From Ascaphus truei (taxonomy: Eukaryota; Chordata; Amphibia; Anura; Ascaphidae), in the NCBI GenBank assembly GCA_036426205.1, contig WSYH01001193.1:2223-66222 (forward strand): a stretch of DNA of 64,000 nucleotides, in the 5' to 3' direction. The notes beneath the pieces were generated by a model, which saw nothing but the letters and a program-made list of their open reading frames with translations, did not search any database and was not told the DNA's origin. Positions 48,320-58,757 of this stretch are shown in pieces; positions within the stretch are counted from its first letter, which is position 1; every line of letters starts with the position of its first letter. The translations under genes were made by a program, and so were the position numbers.

Positions 48320-49727
48320 TTGACTTCACCGATTCAGAGAGATGTAGGTATGTATGTGGGTGCTCGAATCAGACCGGGTACATTCATGTAAACAATTTTG
48401 TGATTGAGACCACAAGCTTGGTGTGGTCTGGCGACGACGGGCTGCCCCTCAATGTAAAGCAATAATGCGTATAACTGTAGGGGATAGTGACAAGTGGAGT
48501 CAGTTAGGACAGCCACTGTGTGTACACAATCATCACCCTAACCAGTATTATAAAGGAAGGAACTATGTCCATTGAATAGCAGGGTTTAGATAAGGCACAT
48601 TGGACTTTACCGGCTCATCAGGGGGCACTCTCAGGATCAGTAGCGTGCAACCATCGATTGAGAAGTCAGAAGGGTGGTTGGTGTGGATGGAGCACAGCTG
48701 CAGACGCTGCAATGTGAAGCCAGGGAAAAACAAAACCAGGCCACTCCGCAGTAGTATCAAAAAGTGTATTAAGCCAGCAAAAACATACAGGGAACAAAAA
48801 TAGAACAAATAGAACGCACCTCGCGTTTCGGAAATAGGATCTTATCAGGTGAAGCAAAGAGTAAAAAACAGCCTATTATACCCACTTAAAACTTCTATAT
48901 CAACTGGGTCGTGACGGCGTCATGGCCGTGCAGCGTGCAAGCAGAGCGCGGGAGAGTGACGCAGCATCAGGGATCAGGGGTGTATCAGGCAGTACACAGG
49001 GGCGCCATGCCCTGACCTCCAGTTCGATCATAGGGGAAGCATCGCGTGCGGCACGTAGGCCAGTCACGCTGACGCAGCGTCCATCTCCATAGTTCGGGAT
49101 ATGTCACGTGATCCTAACAGATTTTTGTACAACACAAAACTTTCATAGGGAAAACAACTATATGAAAAAGTACCCAACAGAAACCAATAAATGGCTGGCT
49201 TAAATTTTATAAGTTCACAAAACCGGAGTTTTAACAAGAGACTCACTAGACCATTATAGTCCAAGAATCCACGTTCTAGGTCTAATATATTATTATAAAG
49301 ATTATAATTTTATGCTCTTCAATGAAAAAGTATATTGTAATAATACAAGATGATAATCACAATAATTATTAACTCATCCGGGACCGAAAAATAGAACCTG
49401 CTAGTTCAGGACAGCTTGCAAAACCGATGTATTATAGATCGTACTAGTCTACGAATCCTGATCAAAGACAGTTTGTGACAATAAAACTTGGAAGTACAAT
49501 ATAACATTTTCTTTATAGTACATCTAAACAGAGGAGACATATGATACTATGTTATATCTTCTATACCTAATAAGACCTAAGCACCAGACGGGATTGATAA
49601 CCATAAGTTTGAGTGAGAGAGTCACCAGACCATAGCTGAATATAACGATAAACATGAAGACCATTTTGTCAACAGAAATGTATATACGGGATCGAATATG
49701 GAAATTAGGATTAAGAAAAATAATAAT
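48320..49727 (-). mobile_element. second PLE copy, inverted 5' and terminal-repeat part
   Basis: This is the minus-strand counterpart of 27675-28745 plus part of the 5' UTR (29000-29210). It carries the 'tactactgcggagtggcctg' sequence (reverse complement near 48750) and the 'gcgtttcggaaataggatct' signature near 48826. It joins the Harbinger right-end sequence at a short 'attcag' overlap near 48320. Confidence 0.75.
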
Positions 49728-50370
49728 GACAAGAATACCCCTGGGTATGAACACAGAGTGGGATCTAAGTCATTTTTTATGATCAATAACTATTAATTTT
49801 GTTAATTTCATTAATATATCATAATAATTGATTTCAATTCCCTTTTTTGATGAACAAATGTAATTTACCAATTATGAAGTTGATATTAATGATTTAATTG
49901 ATTGGACCTTTTATTAATTAATTTTTTTTTATTAATTCTTCTAATAATTTCTTCATTAATAATTTTTTAATTAATTAATTTTTCATTGATCCTAATTTCA
50001 TATTGATCCCGTATATACATTTTGTTACAAAATGGGTCTTCATTGTTTATAGTTATACTAAAGATTATCTGTTATTGCTAAATATTGGTTATGCAATCCC
50101 AGTCTGTGCTCATGTCTTAATTAAGGTATAGAAGATATAAAATAGGTATCATATGTCTCCTCTCTTAGATGTACTATAAATATAAATGTATATTGTACTT
50201 CAAGTTTTTTATTTCTACAAACTGTTTTGATCATGATGTGATAGTACTATATATACATCTGTTTTGCAAGCTTCCATGAACTAGCAAGGTTCTATTTCGG
50301 TCCCAGGAATGGTTATATTATTGTGATTATATCTGTTTATTATTACAATATATTATTCATTGAAAGATAT
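49728..50370 (+). mobile_element. second PLE copy, 3' end in sense
   Basis: The sequence begins inside the last codons of the PLE ORF (TRIPLGMNTEWDLSHFL and stop). The 3' UTR and AT-rich motif (49925-49980) come next, then terminal-repeat sequence that is the reverse complement of 28310-28700. It ends at a TA-rich junction at 50370. Confidence 0.8.
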
Positions 50371-50826
50371 ATATATACATATACACACAGATAGTCAAAA
50401 TGTGTGAGACAGACAGAGAGTTAACCAGACAGAAAGATACACACACTGAAATTTGAAACAAAAGACAGAGAGAAAAACATTAGCAGGTGTGTTTATATCT
50501 CATTATGTCAGTGTAGGCAGTATTTTCATAATGCCAACACTAGATTTTCTCACCAACATTGTTTTTTTAATTAAAATCGTACCCTTGTTTTGAGAATGTA
50601 GATTACGGGAAAAACAATTACACTTTCACTGTGAAATTGCTATCTTATCCCAAAAAATGTGTGCCAATTATTTCTACACATTCGAATTGGTGCTTGAAAA
50701 AAGGAGTGCAACATTAAAATTGTATAGCGACCTTGGCAAAAGCCACAAAAGATAACATTTAAATAGTTTCACATTCAGCAGAAGAAAACTTCAACTCCTG
50801 ATTCACACATTATTTGAGACGCAGCA

Positions 50827-51522
50827 ATGGCAGACCAGACAACTTTGAACACGCATCCGCACAAACCTTTCAAAATTATGATAGCAGAGGCTAACATCTC
50901 AACTGCACAACACAAAGCCAACGTTGGGATAATCTATGACTTGATCAGAAGTAAATATCCATATTACCAAGACCCGTGCCGCGCTGAAAATTTTAAATCA
51001 TCTGTACGATTCACTTTAACAACAAATGAGTTATTTGAACGTGTCCATGATAACCTATAGGAAAGTTATGGATTTTGGCAGATTGCACCACAATTTATAC
51101 TTACCATGGAACATGGCACATATGTTCTGATAAATAGCATATTTATTCCTAATACCAATAGCAATAGATCCGCTACTACTGTTCCGTCTGAATCGATACC
51201 TGCTGCAATATCTGCACCCTCCATTCCTGAAGCACAGATGCAAGATGAACATAACTATTATGATGTGTTTCCCAACCTTTTTGGTCAAAACCCATTTGAA
51301 TTGCAAAACCAAGAACTGTACGTACCTCCGGACGTATCGTTTGAAGAAGGCAGTGCCGATTCCTATGAGCGCCTCATGGAGATGTGTCTCCTACAGGATT
51401 CAACGGTTGCCTCAACCATGGATGAAAATGCAGTGTTTTTCTGGAGTGACCAGTTGCAGCCAAACGAAATGTTAGCAAAACAAGAAAAAACACAAAAGCG
51501 CACCAAGATGAGAGATAGATAA
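50827..51522 (+). pseudogene. forkhead (winged-helix) DNA-binding protein carried by Harbinger B
   Basis: This is an intronless frame of 232 codons with one in-frame TAG (51058-51060). Residues 13-100 follow the forkhead fold: HKPF at the start, IIYDLIRSKYPYYQD (helix 2), FKSSVRFTLTTNELFERV (recognition helix and start of the wing), then in the same frame after the stop ESYGFWQIAPQFI and MEHGTY (wing 2). In canonical Fox proteins these places read IYxWI..FPYY, W(K/Q)NSIRHNLSLNxxFxKV and YWTLDP. The Asn and His that contact DNA (NSIRH) are replaced by Ser and Phe, so target specificity would differ. The remaining ~130 residues are acidic with FPNLFGQNPFEL and end KRTKMRDR. The neighbour to the right, in antisense, is the transposase 5' part. 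No Fox subclass can be assigned. Confidence 0.75.
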
Positions 51523-51539
51523 AGGCCCGCGAGAATGTA

Positions 51540-51988
51540 GATTGCGAGACCCCGCCCACTATGCCCAAAGTTGTCTGGAATGATGCAGAAGCAAGGTAAT
51601 GTAATGAGCACAGCAATTTAACAAGCCCAGGGACTGCACGACCTCTGGCTGTCAAAAAATCTAAATCTCCCCTTATCTCTTCATAAAGAGATAAGATTGC
51701 TGCTGAACTCAAATGATAGCGACTTACTATCTCCTTCTCACTCATCCCATCTAACAGGGTTCTCTCCCTGTACACACGCGGACGAGCCACAACTTCTCTC
51801 CTCTGTCTTCTCCTCTCATCTCCTGTCCCTCTCCCTGTCCCTCTCCCTGTCCCTCTCCCTGTCATGTCCGCGTGCCTGTCCCTATCACTGTCCCTGGCTC
51901 TGTCCCTCCCTTGCCCTATGTCATTCTCTTCATCAGAAAGCCACTCGTGCAAAATAATGTTCCTCCGTCTCCTAAACATGCGCATCAT
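51540..51988 (-). pseudogene. Harbinger B transposase N-terminal part
   Basis: The minus-strand ORF starts at ATG 51988. It contains FRRRRNIILHEWLSDEEND, an Arg/Gly/Thr repeat (RGTGRGTGRGTG) and LYEEIRGDLDFLTARGRAVP. The helical PIF/Harbinger N-terminal region comes next (LVKLLCSLHYLASASFQTT, GGVSQSTFSRAF). At about 51540 it stops matching transposase and runs into the antisense 3' end of the forkhead gene. Compared with 35150-41640, about 6.4 kb with the catalytic part is deleted here. This copy has an open frame but no DDE domain. Confidence 0.75.
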
Positions 51989-53325
51989 TTTGAAATCTGT
52001 AGCTGTGAATGAGCAGGCAATGGCCGTCCTTTAAATAGCTATGTGATGATGTCAGGTGAGTTTGTAAAATGCAACGTGTTACATTAACATATTAAAGTAC
52101 TTGGCTCCCAAGCTGTATCCATTTGATCTAAGAAGTATTATTTCTGTGTATTCAGCAGCCTACCGTGATATTTGACAATGATGTAACGTGAAGCTTTGTA
52201 CAAGCATTCATTGTAAATTATTAGTGTAATGTGTAATGCATGTAGCACTTCTGAACGCAACACTCAGTCATGTAATGATGCTAAAAGCATGAGATTGACG
52301 TAGAAAAAGTTTGCAGCAACATGTCTAATTTGCCATGTTAGTGTCACATGTTCACAACAATTAATTCTCGTGTGCATATGCATACATTTATGGCATCAGG
52401 ATAGTTGCTATTGAATCAGTTTGAAACGTGTAACAATGAGTAACTATTCTAGATTTGTGTATAAGTTAGCATGAAGTGCTTGTAATGCAACGTTTACAAT
52501 GTAAACATGCAATGTGATTGAGTGTCCTATAGCGGACGTCATCAAAAAAGGCAGGACACAAAGTACATGTAAACATGAGAAGAAAGATGTACATGTACGT
52601 TTGATGATGCGTTACACATTACAAACATTGTGTAATGTAAAGCAACATTAATAGACGGTGGCTGTGTTAGATGTGTGACTTGGGTAACGTCATATAATAA
52701 ATTGTCGCACAGTTCAGTAACATGTATGATATGATGTAATCTTCTCCTTTAAGAATTGAGTATAGGTTTTTCCATTGACACATCATCACATGATGAGTAA
52801 TGTGACACGCAAATGATGAAAACATATAAAAGTTCTATGTTATACAAATAATAAACGTCAGGTGTGACACAATGCAGTGAATGCCACCCACACTGTAATG
52901 CTCAACACATTTGTATTGTGAGCAATCGAACGTAAACAGTACTATAATGTTTTACGTCCCCGCTCCATTGACTCCATTGATGTACAGATTAGTTTTTTTT
53001 TCTAAGTGCTGTTCCGGCAGCCTTAGCGATCGTTCTCCCCTCCAACTTGCCAACTTTAGTTGGCGGGACAATTGGCCATGAAGTCTCAATTTCTTAGTGC
53101 CGATCAGCCCCGATAAGCTGATTTTGCTACTTGAATACAGCCGAATTAAAAAAAGTGGCGAAAAGTGCCGAAAACCGGCTTATCGGCAGGCGACTGGCCA
53201 TAACAAATTTATCGGAAACGAAAACTGGCGAAATCAAGCAATTATCGGCGCTTACTGAATCTCAAACCCAATTTTGGCGGAAAAATGGCGAAAAAAGCCT
53301 TATCAACGCTTACTTCATAGAGCCC
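51989..53325 (-). repeat. Harbinger B left end (original position)
   Basis: This is the reverse complement of 33437-34747. It is non-coding with the CCGATAA-rich subterminal part at 53100-53320 and the terminus at 53325 (complement GGGCTCTATGAAGTAAGCG). It is followed by the TTA target duplication. Confidence 0.8.
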
Positions 53326-53328
53326 TTA

Positions 53329-53484
53329 TTCGCCATGGAAGCAAAGAAAATTCAGATGATGCAAAATGTGTTTGCAGGTCAATCAGATGCAAAAATGGAT
53401 TTTCTGAAAAGCCTCTGGCCCTTTCTACACAACCTGCCACCTGCTAAAAATATGCAACTTAGGTGTCTTTCACAAGTGCCTTAA
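53329..53484 (+). CDS. MADF-BESS gene, exon 2 last part (BESS motif)
   Basis: After the duplicated TTA the frame of 27042-27448 continues with FAMEAKKIQMMQNVFAGQ, then a BESS motif (MDFLKSLWPFLHNLPP, LRCLSQ) and a stop at 53482-53484. BESS is a protein-interaction motif found C-terminal to MADF. Joined to exon 1 and the first part of exon 2 the product is 234 residues without stops. The gene is intact except for the 25.9-kb insertion. Confidence 0.85.
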   Translation, partial: FAMEAKKIQMMQNVFAGQSDAKMDFLKSLWPFLHNLPPAKNMQLRCLSQVP

Positions 53485-54191
53485 TTTATGTTGTTGATTT
53501 TTTGGAAACTATACAGCCATACCCCTATTAAAGGACATTAACTTTAAGTACACTCGCAAGTAAGTACATATGACCCAAAAGGCAAACGGCAGCTCACATG
53601 CATCTGTCAGCATGTCCTGAGACGCAATACCGGCTCCCAACGGGCTGTTATATAAAGCATGCGGCCGTGCGTGCCTATGTGAACGCGAGGGCACGTGCCG
53701 CAGGCTTTTCCTGTGTATAGAGCCGGGAGCTGCAGGTAATGTATGTGTGTGCATGGGTTGTGTGAGTGAATTAAGTCCTAAATAACATTATTTTAAAGAA
53801 AAAGAAACGTTTAAAAAATATATATTTTTTGGTTTTGCAATCCTTGACACACACACACGAGCGCAGGTAGCGCCGCAAAAAGATGATTGTCTTCATCTTC
53901 GTCGCTGTCTGTCGGCTCCCCTCTCCCTGTTGTGCGCGTCCCTTGTGTAGAAGAGCTGACTCATGTCAGGCTACTCCAATTCCGTGCGCAAGGAGACCAA
54001 AAACACGTTTTTACAATATTTAAACTTTATGAAACATGAATGCATACTTGTTACACACATTACACTTTGTATTATGCATACTATTTTAAATATTTTAAGT
54101 ACATCTTTGCTTTCTACCAGATATAGCTATATAATGGGTTACAAATTGCACACAATAATATTTATTTTAACACGTATTACACATACACAGG
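53485..54191. other. spacer between convergent Harbinger A genes
   Basis: This non-coding region lies between the MADF-BESS stop and the transposase stop. 53485-53640 is repeated inverted at 33118-33270. The rest is GC-mixed and includes a CACACACA tract near 53850. Confidence 0.5.
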
Positions 54192-56462
54192 TCACCAAAC
54201 ATTTCTATACATGATTTTGCCATGGTACTGCTCCTTCGCCATTAAAATACTCCTTAAATGAATGGCGAATATTTTTGGCCAAAAACTTGATGCACTATTT
54301 GCCTTGCTTCTAGGAAGATGGGCATCAAAATGAGGCACACTAGTCGCTCCTGTCACCTCTTGACTGCCTTCCAAATCGATCACAATGTTATGTAGTATAG
54401 CCACACATTTCACAATTCTCTTTACATTGGGTACATTGGTTTCAATAGATTTCAGCAGAATTCTCCATTTTGCAGACATAATGCTGAAGGCACACTCCAC
54501 ACACCGTCTTGCTCGTGAAAGTCTATAATTAAATATTTCTTCTTCTTTGGATAGTCGTTGTCTACTGTATGGCTTCATAACGTACGAGAGCAGTGGATAT
54601 GCCTCATCCGCTAACAGTACATGTGGCAGCATAATGCTTGTTGTGCTAAGTGGCAAGGCTTGGTCTGAATGCAACAGCAAAGTCTTATTTTCTATTAGTT
54701 TATACAATGAGGAGGCCCTGAAAACACCCCCATCACTTTGTTTGCCAAAAGCTCCAACATCTATAGCTATAAACTTATACTTTGCGTTGGCAACAGCTTG
54801 AAAGACTATTGAAAAAAAGTGTTTATAATTATAATACATAGGCCCTGAATGTTTAGGATTTTTAATGCGGATGTGTTTTCCATTAATAGAACCAACACAA
54901 TTTGGAAAATTCCATGTGTTATAATATTCTGTAGCCACTGCACTCAAGCTTTCTACGGTTGGAAATGGCATATGTACAGATTGGAATATATTGTGAATAG
55001 CATCACATGTCTCATAAACAATTTGCTCAACAGTGGAGGTACCCATCTTGAATGAAAATGCCAGTCCGCGAAAAGAGATTCCAGTTGAAAGAAATCTGTG
55101 AAAAATATAAAAAGTGAAGATGGTAAATAAAAGGATAACAGAATACTAAAAATCAATATTACATATAACATATAGATAACCGGTTTGTAAACACAATTTA
55201 TCATTTCCTAATCCAAAAATACTTCAAATGTTAAATTATATACAACAAAAATCACCTGTCCCTATGTCTCTCCTCAATCACACCATTTCGTGTATCTCCC
55301 ACACCTTGCAAATCCCTGTCTGTTTGTACTTGCTGTGCCTCATGTTTTTATCCCCCTATCCACCACCCCCTTCTGTACATAAACAAACACACAAATATGC
55401 ACACACCTATTGACAAAAACACATACAAATTAATGTCGACTGAAAAGACACAGATACACGGACAGGCGGACAGACACACGTATAGACAGACAGACACAGA
55501 TACACGTATAGACAGACAGACAGACACACGTATAGACGGACAGACACAAATACACGTATAGACAGACAGACACACGCGTAGACGGACAGACACAGATACA
55601 CGTATAGACAGACAGACACACGTATAGACGAACAGACACAGATACACGTATAGACAAACAGACACACGTATAGACGGACAGACACAGATACACGTATAGA
55701 CAGACAGACACACGTATAGACGGACAGATACAGATACACGTATAGACAGACAGACACCGATACACGTATAGAAAGAGACACCGATACACGTATAGACAGA
55801 CTGTCTCTCCCCGTCGTCACACGTATAATGACGCATACACTTTGTGTCTTTGCGTGATCTTTCACCCATGTGGCGGACGCCGAATGGTGGTTTGAAAAGC
55901 ACATGATTACCTTGAAAGTATTTATTTAGGAGTTAAAATGGTTTTCAAAAAATATATTTCTTAATAAATTTCACTGTGAACCTCATATTTATTCGTATGG
56001 TATGTCACATTACAATATATATTATAATATTAATATAAACATAGTTATAACATTACATATACTTACATTTAAAAAACAAACAGAAATGCTACAAACTTTA
56101 AAGTTACCATCAGCCTTTCTTCTGCACGTATCGGCTCATCAAAATTGGTCTTTTATTTTGTCCAAAATATAATCAAATGATGCAGGGGACATGTGCATAT
56201 ATTCAAAACATTTCTGTTTATGCAGGTGCAATTTATTGTATAATGTTGCAAATTCACCATCTTTGACTCGAGTTCTATTTATGGGGTGCCTGTTCATCTG
56301 TTTCCTACCTAGAACAGCCGCTTTAAGTAGGTTACTTTCCATGCACATAAACAAACAAAATGCTTGTTCCCTGGACAGCGCCATCTTTTTTCCACTCTGA
56401 TCGGGAGGATGAGCATGTGAGGTCATGTTGGATGTGAGGTCAGGAAAGACCCGCCTGCTCAA
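54192..56462 (-). pseudogene. Harbinger A transposase (DDE)
   Basis: Two minus-strand exons. Exon 1, 56462-56097, carries the N-terminal region (RHPINRTRVKDGEFATLYNK, MSPASFDYILDKIKDQF). After a one-base slip in a T run near 56145 it ends with EERLMVTLK before a GTTTGT donor. Exon 2 runs from 55095 (acceptor TTTCACAG) to 54192 in matching phase: FLSTGISFRGLAFSFKMGTS, then the nuclease domain. The first catalytic position reads VGSINGKHIRI, with Asn where PIF/Harbinger transposases have Asp. The second is VLLADEAYPLLSY and the Glu is in RRCVECAFSIMSAKWRIL. The protein cuts and pastes the element together with a DNA-binding partner, here probably the MADF protein. The frameshift and the Asp-to-Asn change suggest this copy is inactive. 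Confidence 0.85.
55436..55800. repeat. GACAGACA / ACACGTATA minisatellite
   Basis: Tandem units of about 44 bp built from cagatacacgtatagacaga and cagacacacgtatagacgga lie in the intron of the Harbinger A transposase. They leave several frames open on the minus strand (Val-Cys-Leu-Ser-rich) that are not genes. Confidence 0.9.
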
Positions 56463-56574
56463 TGCTTGCGACTGTCTGCTGGGGATGAAAGGACATCACC
56501 AAGCAAACTGACGCGCGCTCTCGCGGATGCGCTCCCGCCACCTCTCGAAGCCGGCACCCTGAACGAGGCCTTAA

Positions 56575-56818
56575 GCTGCGTCCCCGCTAGCGATGAGCTC
56601 GCTGAGCGGGCGGCGCTTGGCGAGGTGACATGCATATATATATGCAAGTCCCTGCTCACGCAATGAGCGCACGGGTATGCGCGTGCACACATGCTCACCG
56701 GCTCTCGGCGCTTAGGTAAATATATTTTTCATACTTATCAGCGCGCTTAGCTTCCCCTATAGCTTCACCTGCCGAGCTCTCCAAGCATGAGCGCGCTCAG
56801 CGCCAACGGGGACAAAGC
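56575..56818. mobile_element. ~240-bp MITE with imperfect inverted ends
   Basis: The left end GCTGCGTCCCCGCTAGCG and the complement of the right end GCTTTGTCCCCGTTGGCG agree over ~24 bp with substitutions. It directly adjoins the right target duplication of Harbinger A. 56819-57194 is non-coding and unassigned. Confidence 0.5.
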
Positions 56819-57194
56819 CCAATGCACATGTAAAAACACAGTTAAAACACTCACCAATAAATGACAGGACTCTCCAACTGCTGGGCACTGGCTTGAATAG
56901 CTTACATGACAAACGGAGCTGTTGCAGGGGAATCCTGACTACTTAGGCACTGGGCATTAGCTTGGATAGTTTTTCTAAACAGAGAGGTTGTAAGGGGCTC
57001 TGGATCACCTAGGTGCTATGGATTCGCTTGGGTATCTTACCCAGGATGTCCTAAGGTGAGATTGGCTGTTGCTGCTGGTCCCCGTACTGTAGAATAATCA
57101 CCGGCCCATATTTTCAGTTAGCCTCCATCACCGAGACTCACCATGGACTTCCTAGTACTCCGGAGCGACTTGGCCTATTTAATTTTAACCCTAC

Positions 57195-57783
57195 TGTAAC
57201 AGGGGACTTATCCCTGTTCACAAATGTGCCTCTAATCCAGCAGTGTGATGGTTAACTGCTGGTAGGCAATTAACTAACACCACCTGCCTGATTTAGATGG
57301 CTTAGAAAAAGCCTGCCTTTGAGACAGGAAGTGACTCCTTAGCTCACTTGTGAGCTGAACTTTGGAGACAGAGCCTAGGTTCTTGAGTCTCCCAGGAGAG
57401 ACTGACCAAGAGAACACAGATCTCTGGAGCTGACCATGTCTTGAGCTCTGCCAGAAGACACAGCAGAGCTGCTTCCAAGACACAGGGGAAACTTCTATAC
57501 CTGAATGCTGACAAACCCTGAAGAAAAGGTAGCAACCAGGGACAGAGAAGATTTTCCCTCCAAACTACAAGGAACAGATAAGACTTTTATTACAAAACTT
57601 TTTATATCTGTTCATTTCATGCTATGTGTTTGGGGCTGGGAGACATGCTTAACTAAGGGAGTTGTGAATTGCATATTATTTCACTAGAACCACTCCCAAG
57701 TGAATAGAAGCTGTGTTTCCCCCTTGTTTGGATGGTTTCCTGATGTTAAGGAAAAGGCACAATAAAGCCTCGTTATAATTTCA
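57195..57783 (+). repeat. 5' LTR
   Basis: Starts TGTAACAGGGG and ends TTTCA; it is 589 bp with AATAAA near 57761. It differs from the 3' LTR by many substitutions and indels, so the insertion is old. No clear primer-binding site is recognised downstream. 57784-58757 is a non-coding leader with a poly-A run near 57866. Confidence 0.75.
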
Positions 57784-58757
57784 TCTTTGAAATTAGAAAG
57801 GACCGGAGATTTTTTCTGTGAAATGTTTTTAATGCTTTTTGCCTACAAACAGTCTGAGCAACTTAAAAAAAAAAAAAAAAAAACTCTCAGGCAGCAGAGA
57901 CCAGAATTAAAGTGATACACACCACTGCACTGAAACCCCAATCCCAAGAGGAGAGAGACTGCTGAAGCAGCTAAACCTTATTTGCCTATCACAAAGTGTA
58001 ATATGGTCATTGAAATAGGGGTTTTGCCTTCCAGCCATAGTCAGGGTTCAAGAAGTGAGTCAGCCCTTATAAAGGGATAGGTGTTTGTTGTTTTCAAAAG
58101 TTTCGCTGAAGCAGTGAATACAGATGGTGACCCAAGAGCGGTACTGATTTTGCAAATAAAGGTTGCCACACCACATAGGGCTACCAGCTGTGAATGGAGT
58201 ATATGCAGAAAGTGTGAAAATTGATACAAGACAGTGCTGAAGCAGGGGAATTTTTAGCAAACAAACGCTGAGTGTAAAATTGCCCTATAGGGGAAAAAGT
58301 GATTTCTGAACTGTGTAAAAGGTTTTTCAAAACCAATTGCTGTATATTGAGTCACCCTGCCGGTAATGAAAGAATGTTTTCTTTTCTGCAAGTAAAAAAA
58401 GTCTGCCTATATATATCTTGGGAGCAAAAACAGACACCCAAAGTATGAAGTGTGAATGCCATAATACCCAAAGATGAGATTGAAAATTACTGAACTCAGG
58501 CAGAAAACCAAATTCTGTTGCTGTAGCGGAGAGATTGCACCTAGCAAGTAAATGGTGTAAAGCAACGAAAGTTTTTTCCTAGCAACTACACATTCAGCAT
58601 ACCTAATGAGAGTTTATATCTAGCAAGTAAATGGTGTAAAGCAAATAGACTTTTTTTTACCTAGCAACTGCACATCTTGTATACCTGTTGAGAGAAAATG
58701 CATGCACAGTACTGCTGATATTGTAAAACTTATCCAAGAAAGAAAAAATCTACAGAG

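Larger units (their letters stand above)
27449..53325. mobile_element. Harbinger B inside the MADF gene, internally rearranged
   Basis: The right-type terminus at 27449 (GGGCCTCATGCAGTAAGTGC) matches the right end of element 1; the left-type terminus at 53325, read on the minus strand, matches its left end. TTA lies at 27446-27448 and again at 53326-53328. The element lies in reverse orientation relative to element 1. Inside are PLE insertions, an inverted duplication (33118-42850 against 50371-53640), two palindromes, a transposase, a forkhead gene and a Myb-like gene. Confidence 0.8.
18184..56570. mobile_element. Harbinger A, large composite element
   Basis: The left end reads GGCCTCGTTCAGCGTGCCGG. 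The reverse complement of the right end reads GGCCTCGTTCAGGGTGCCGG, with weaker similarity for another ~20 bp. TTA flanks both sides (18181-18183 and 56571-56573). Inside lie a convergent MADF-BESS gene (+) and a Harbinger transposase (-), the expected two-gene layout. The 38.4-kb length is explained by nested insertions: Harbinger B (25.9 kb, 27449-53325) and several elements in the MADF intron. Confidence 0.7.

Noticed and set aside
53131..53328. ORF part 53131-53328 as the N-terminus of the BESS protein
   Set aside because: It is the Harbinger B left end read through by chance. Only the part from 53329 belongs to the MADF-BESS gene.
55348..55904. Val-Cys-Leu-Ser repeat ORFs; also looked at as a CRISPR-like array
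   Set aside because: It is a simple ~44-bp minisatellite in an intron. There are no unique spacers, the context is eukaryotic, and no cas genes are present.
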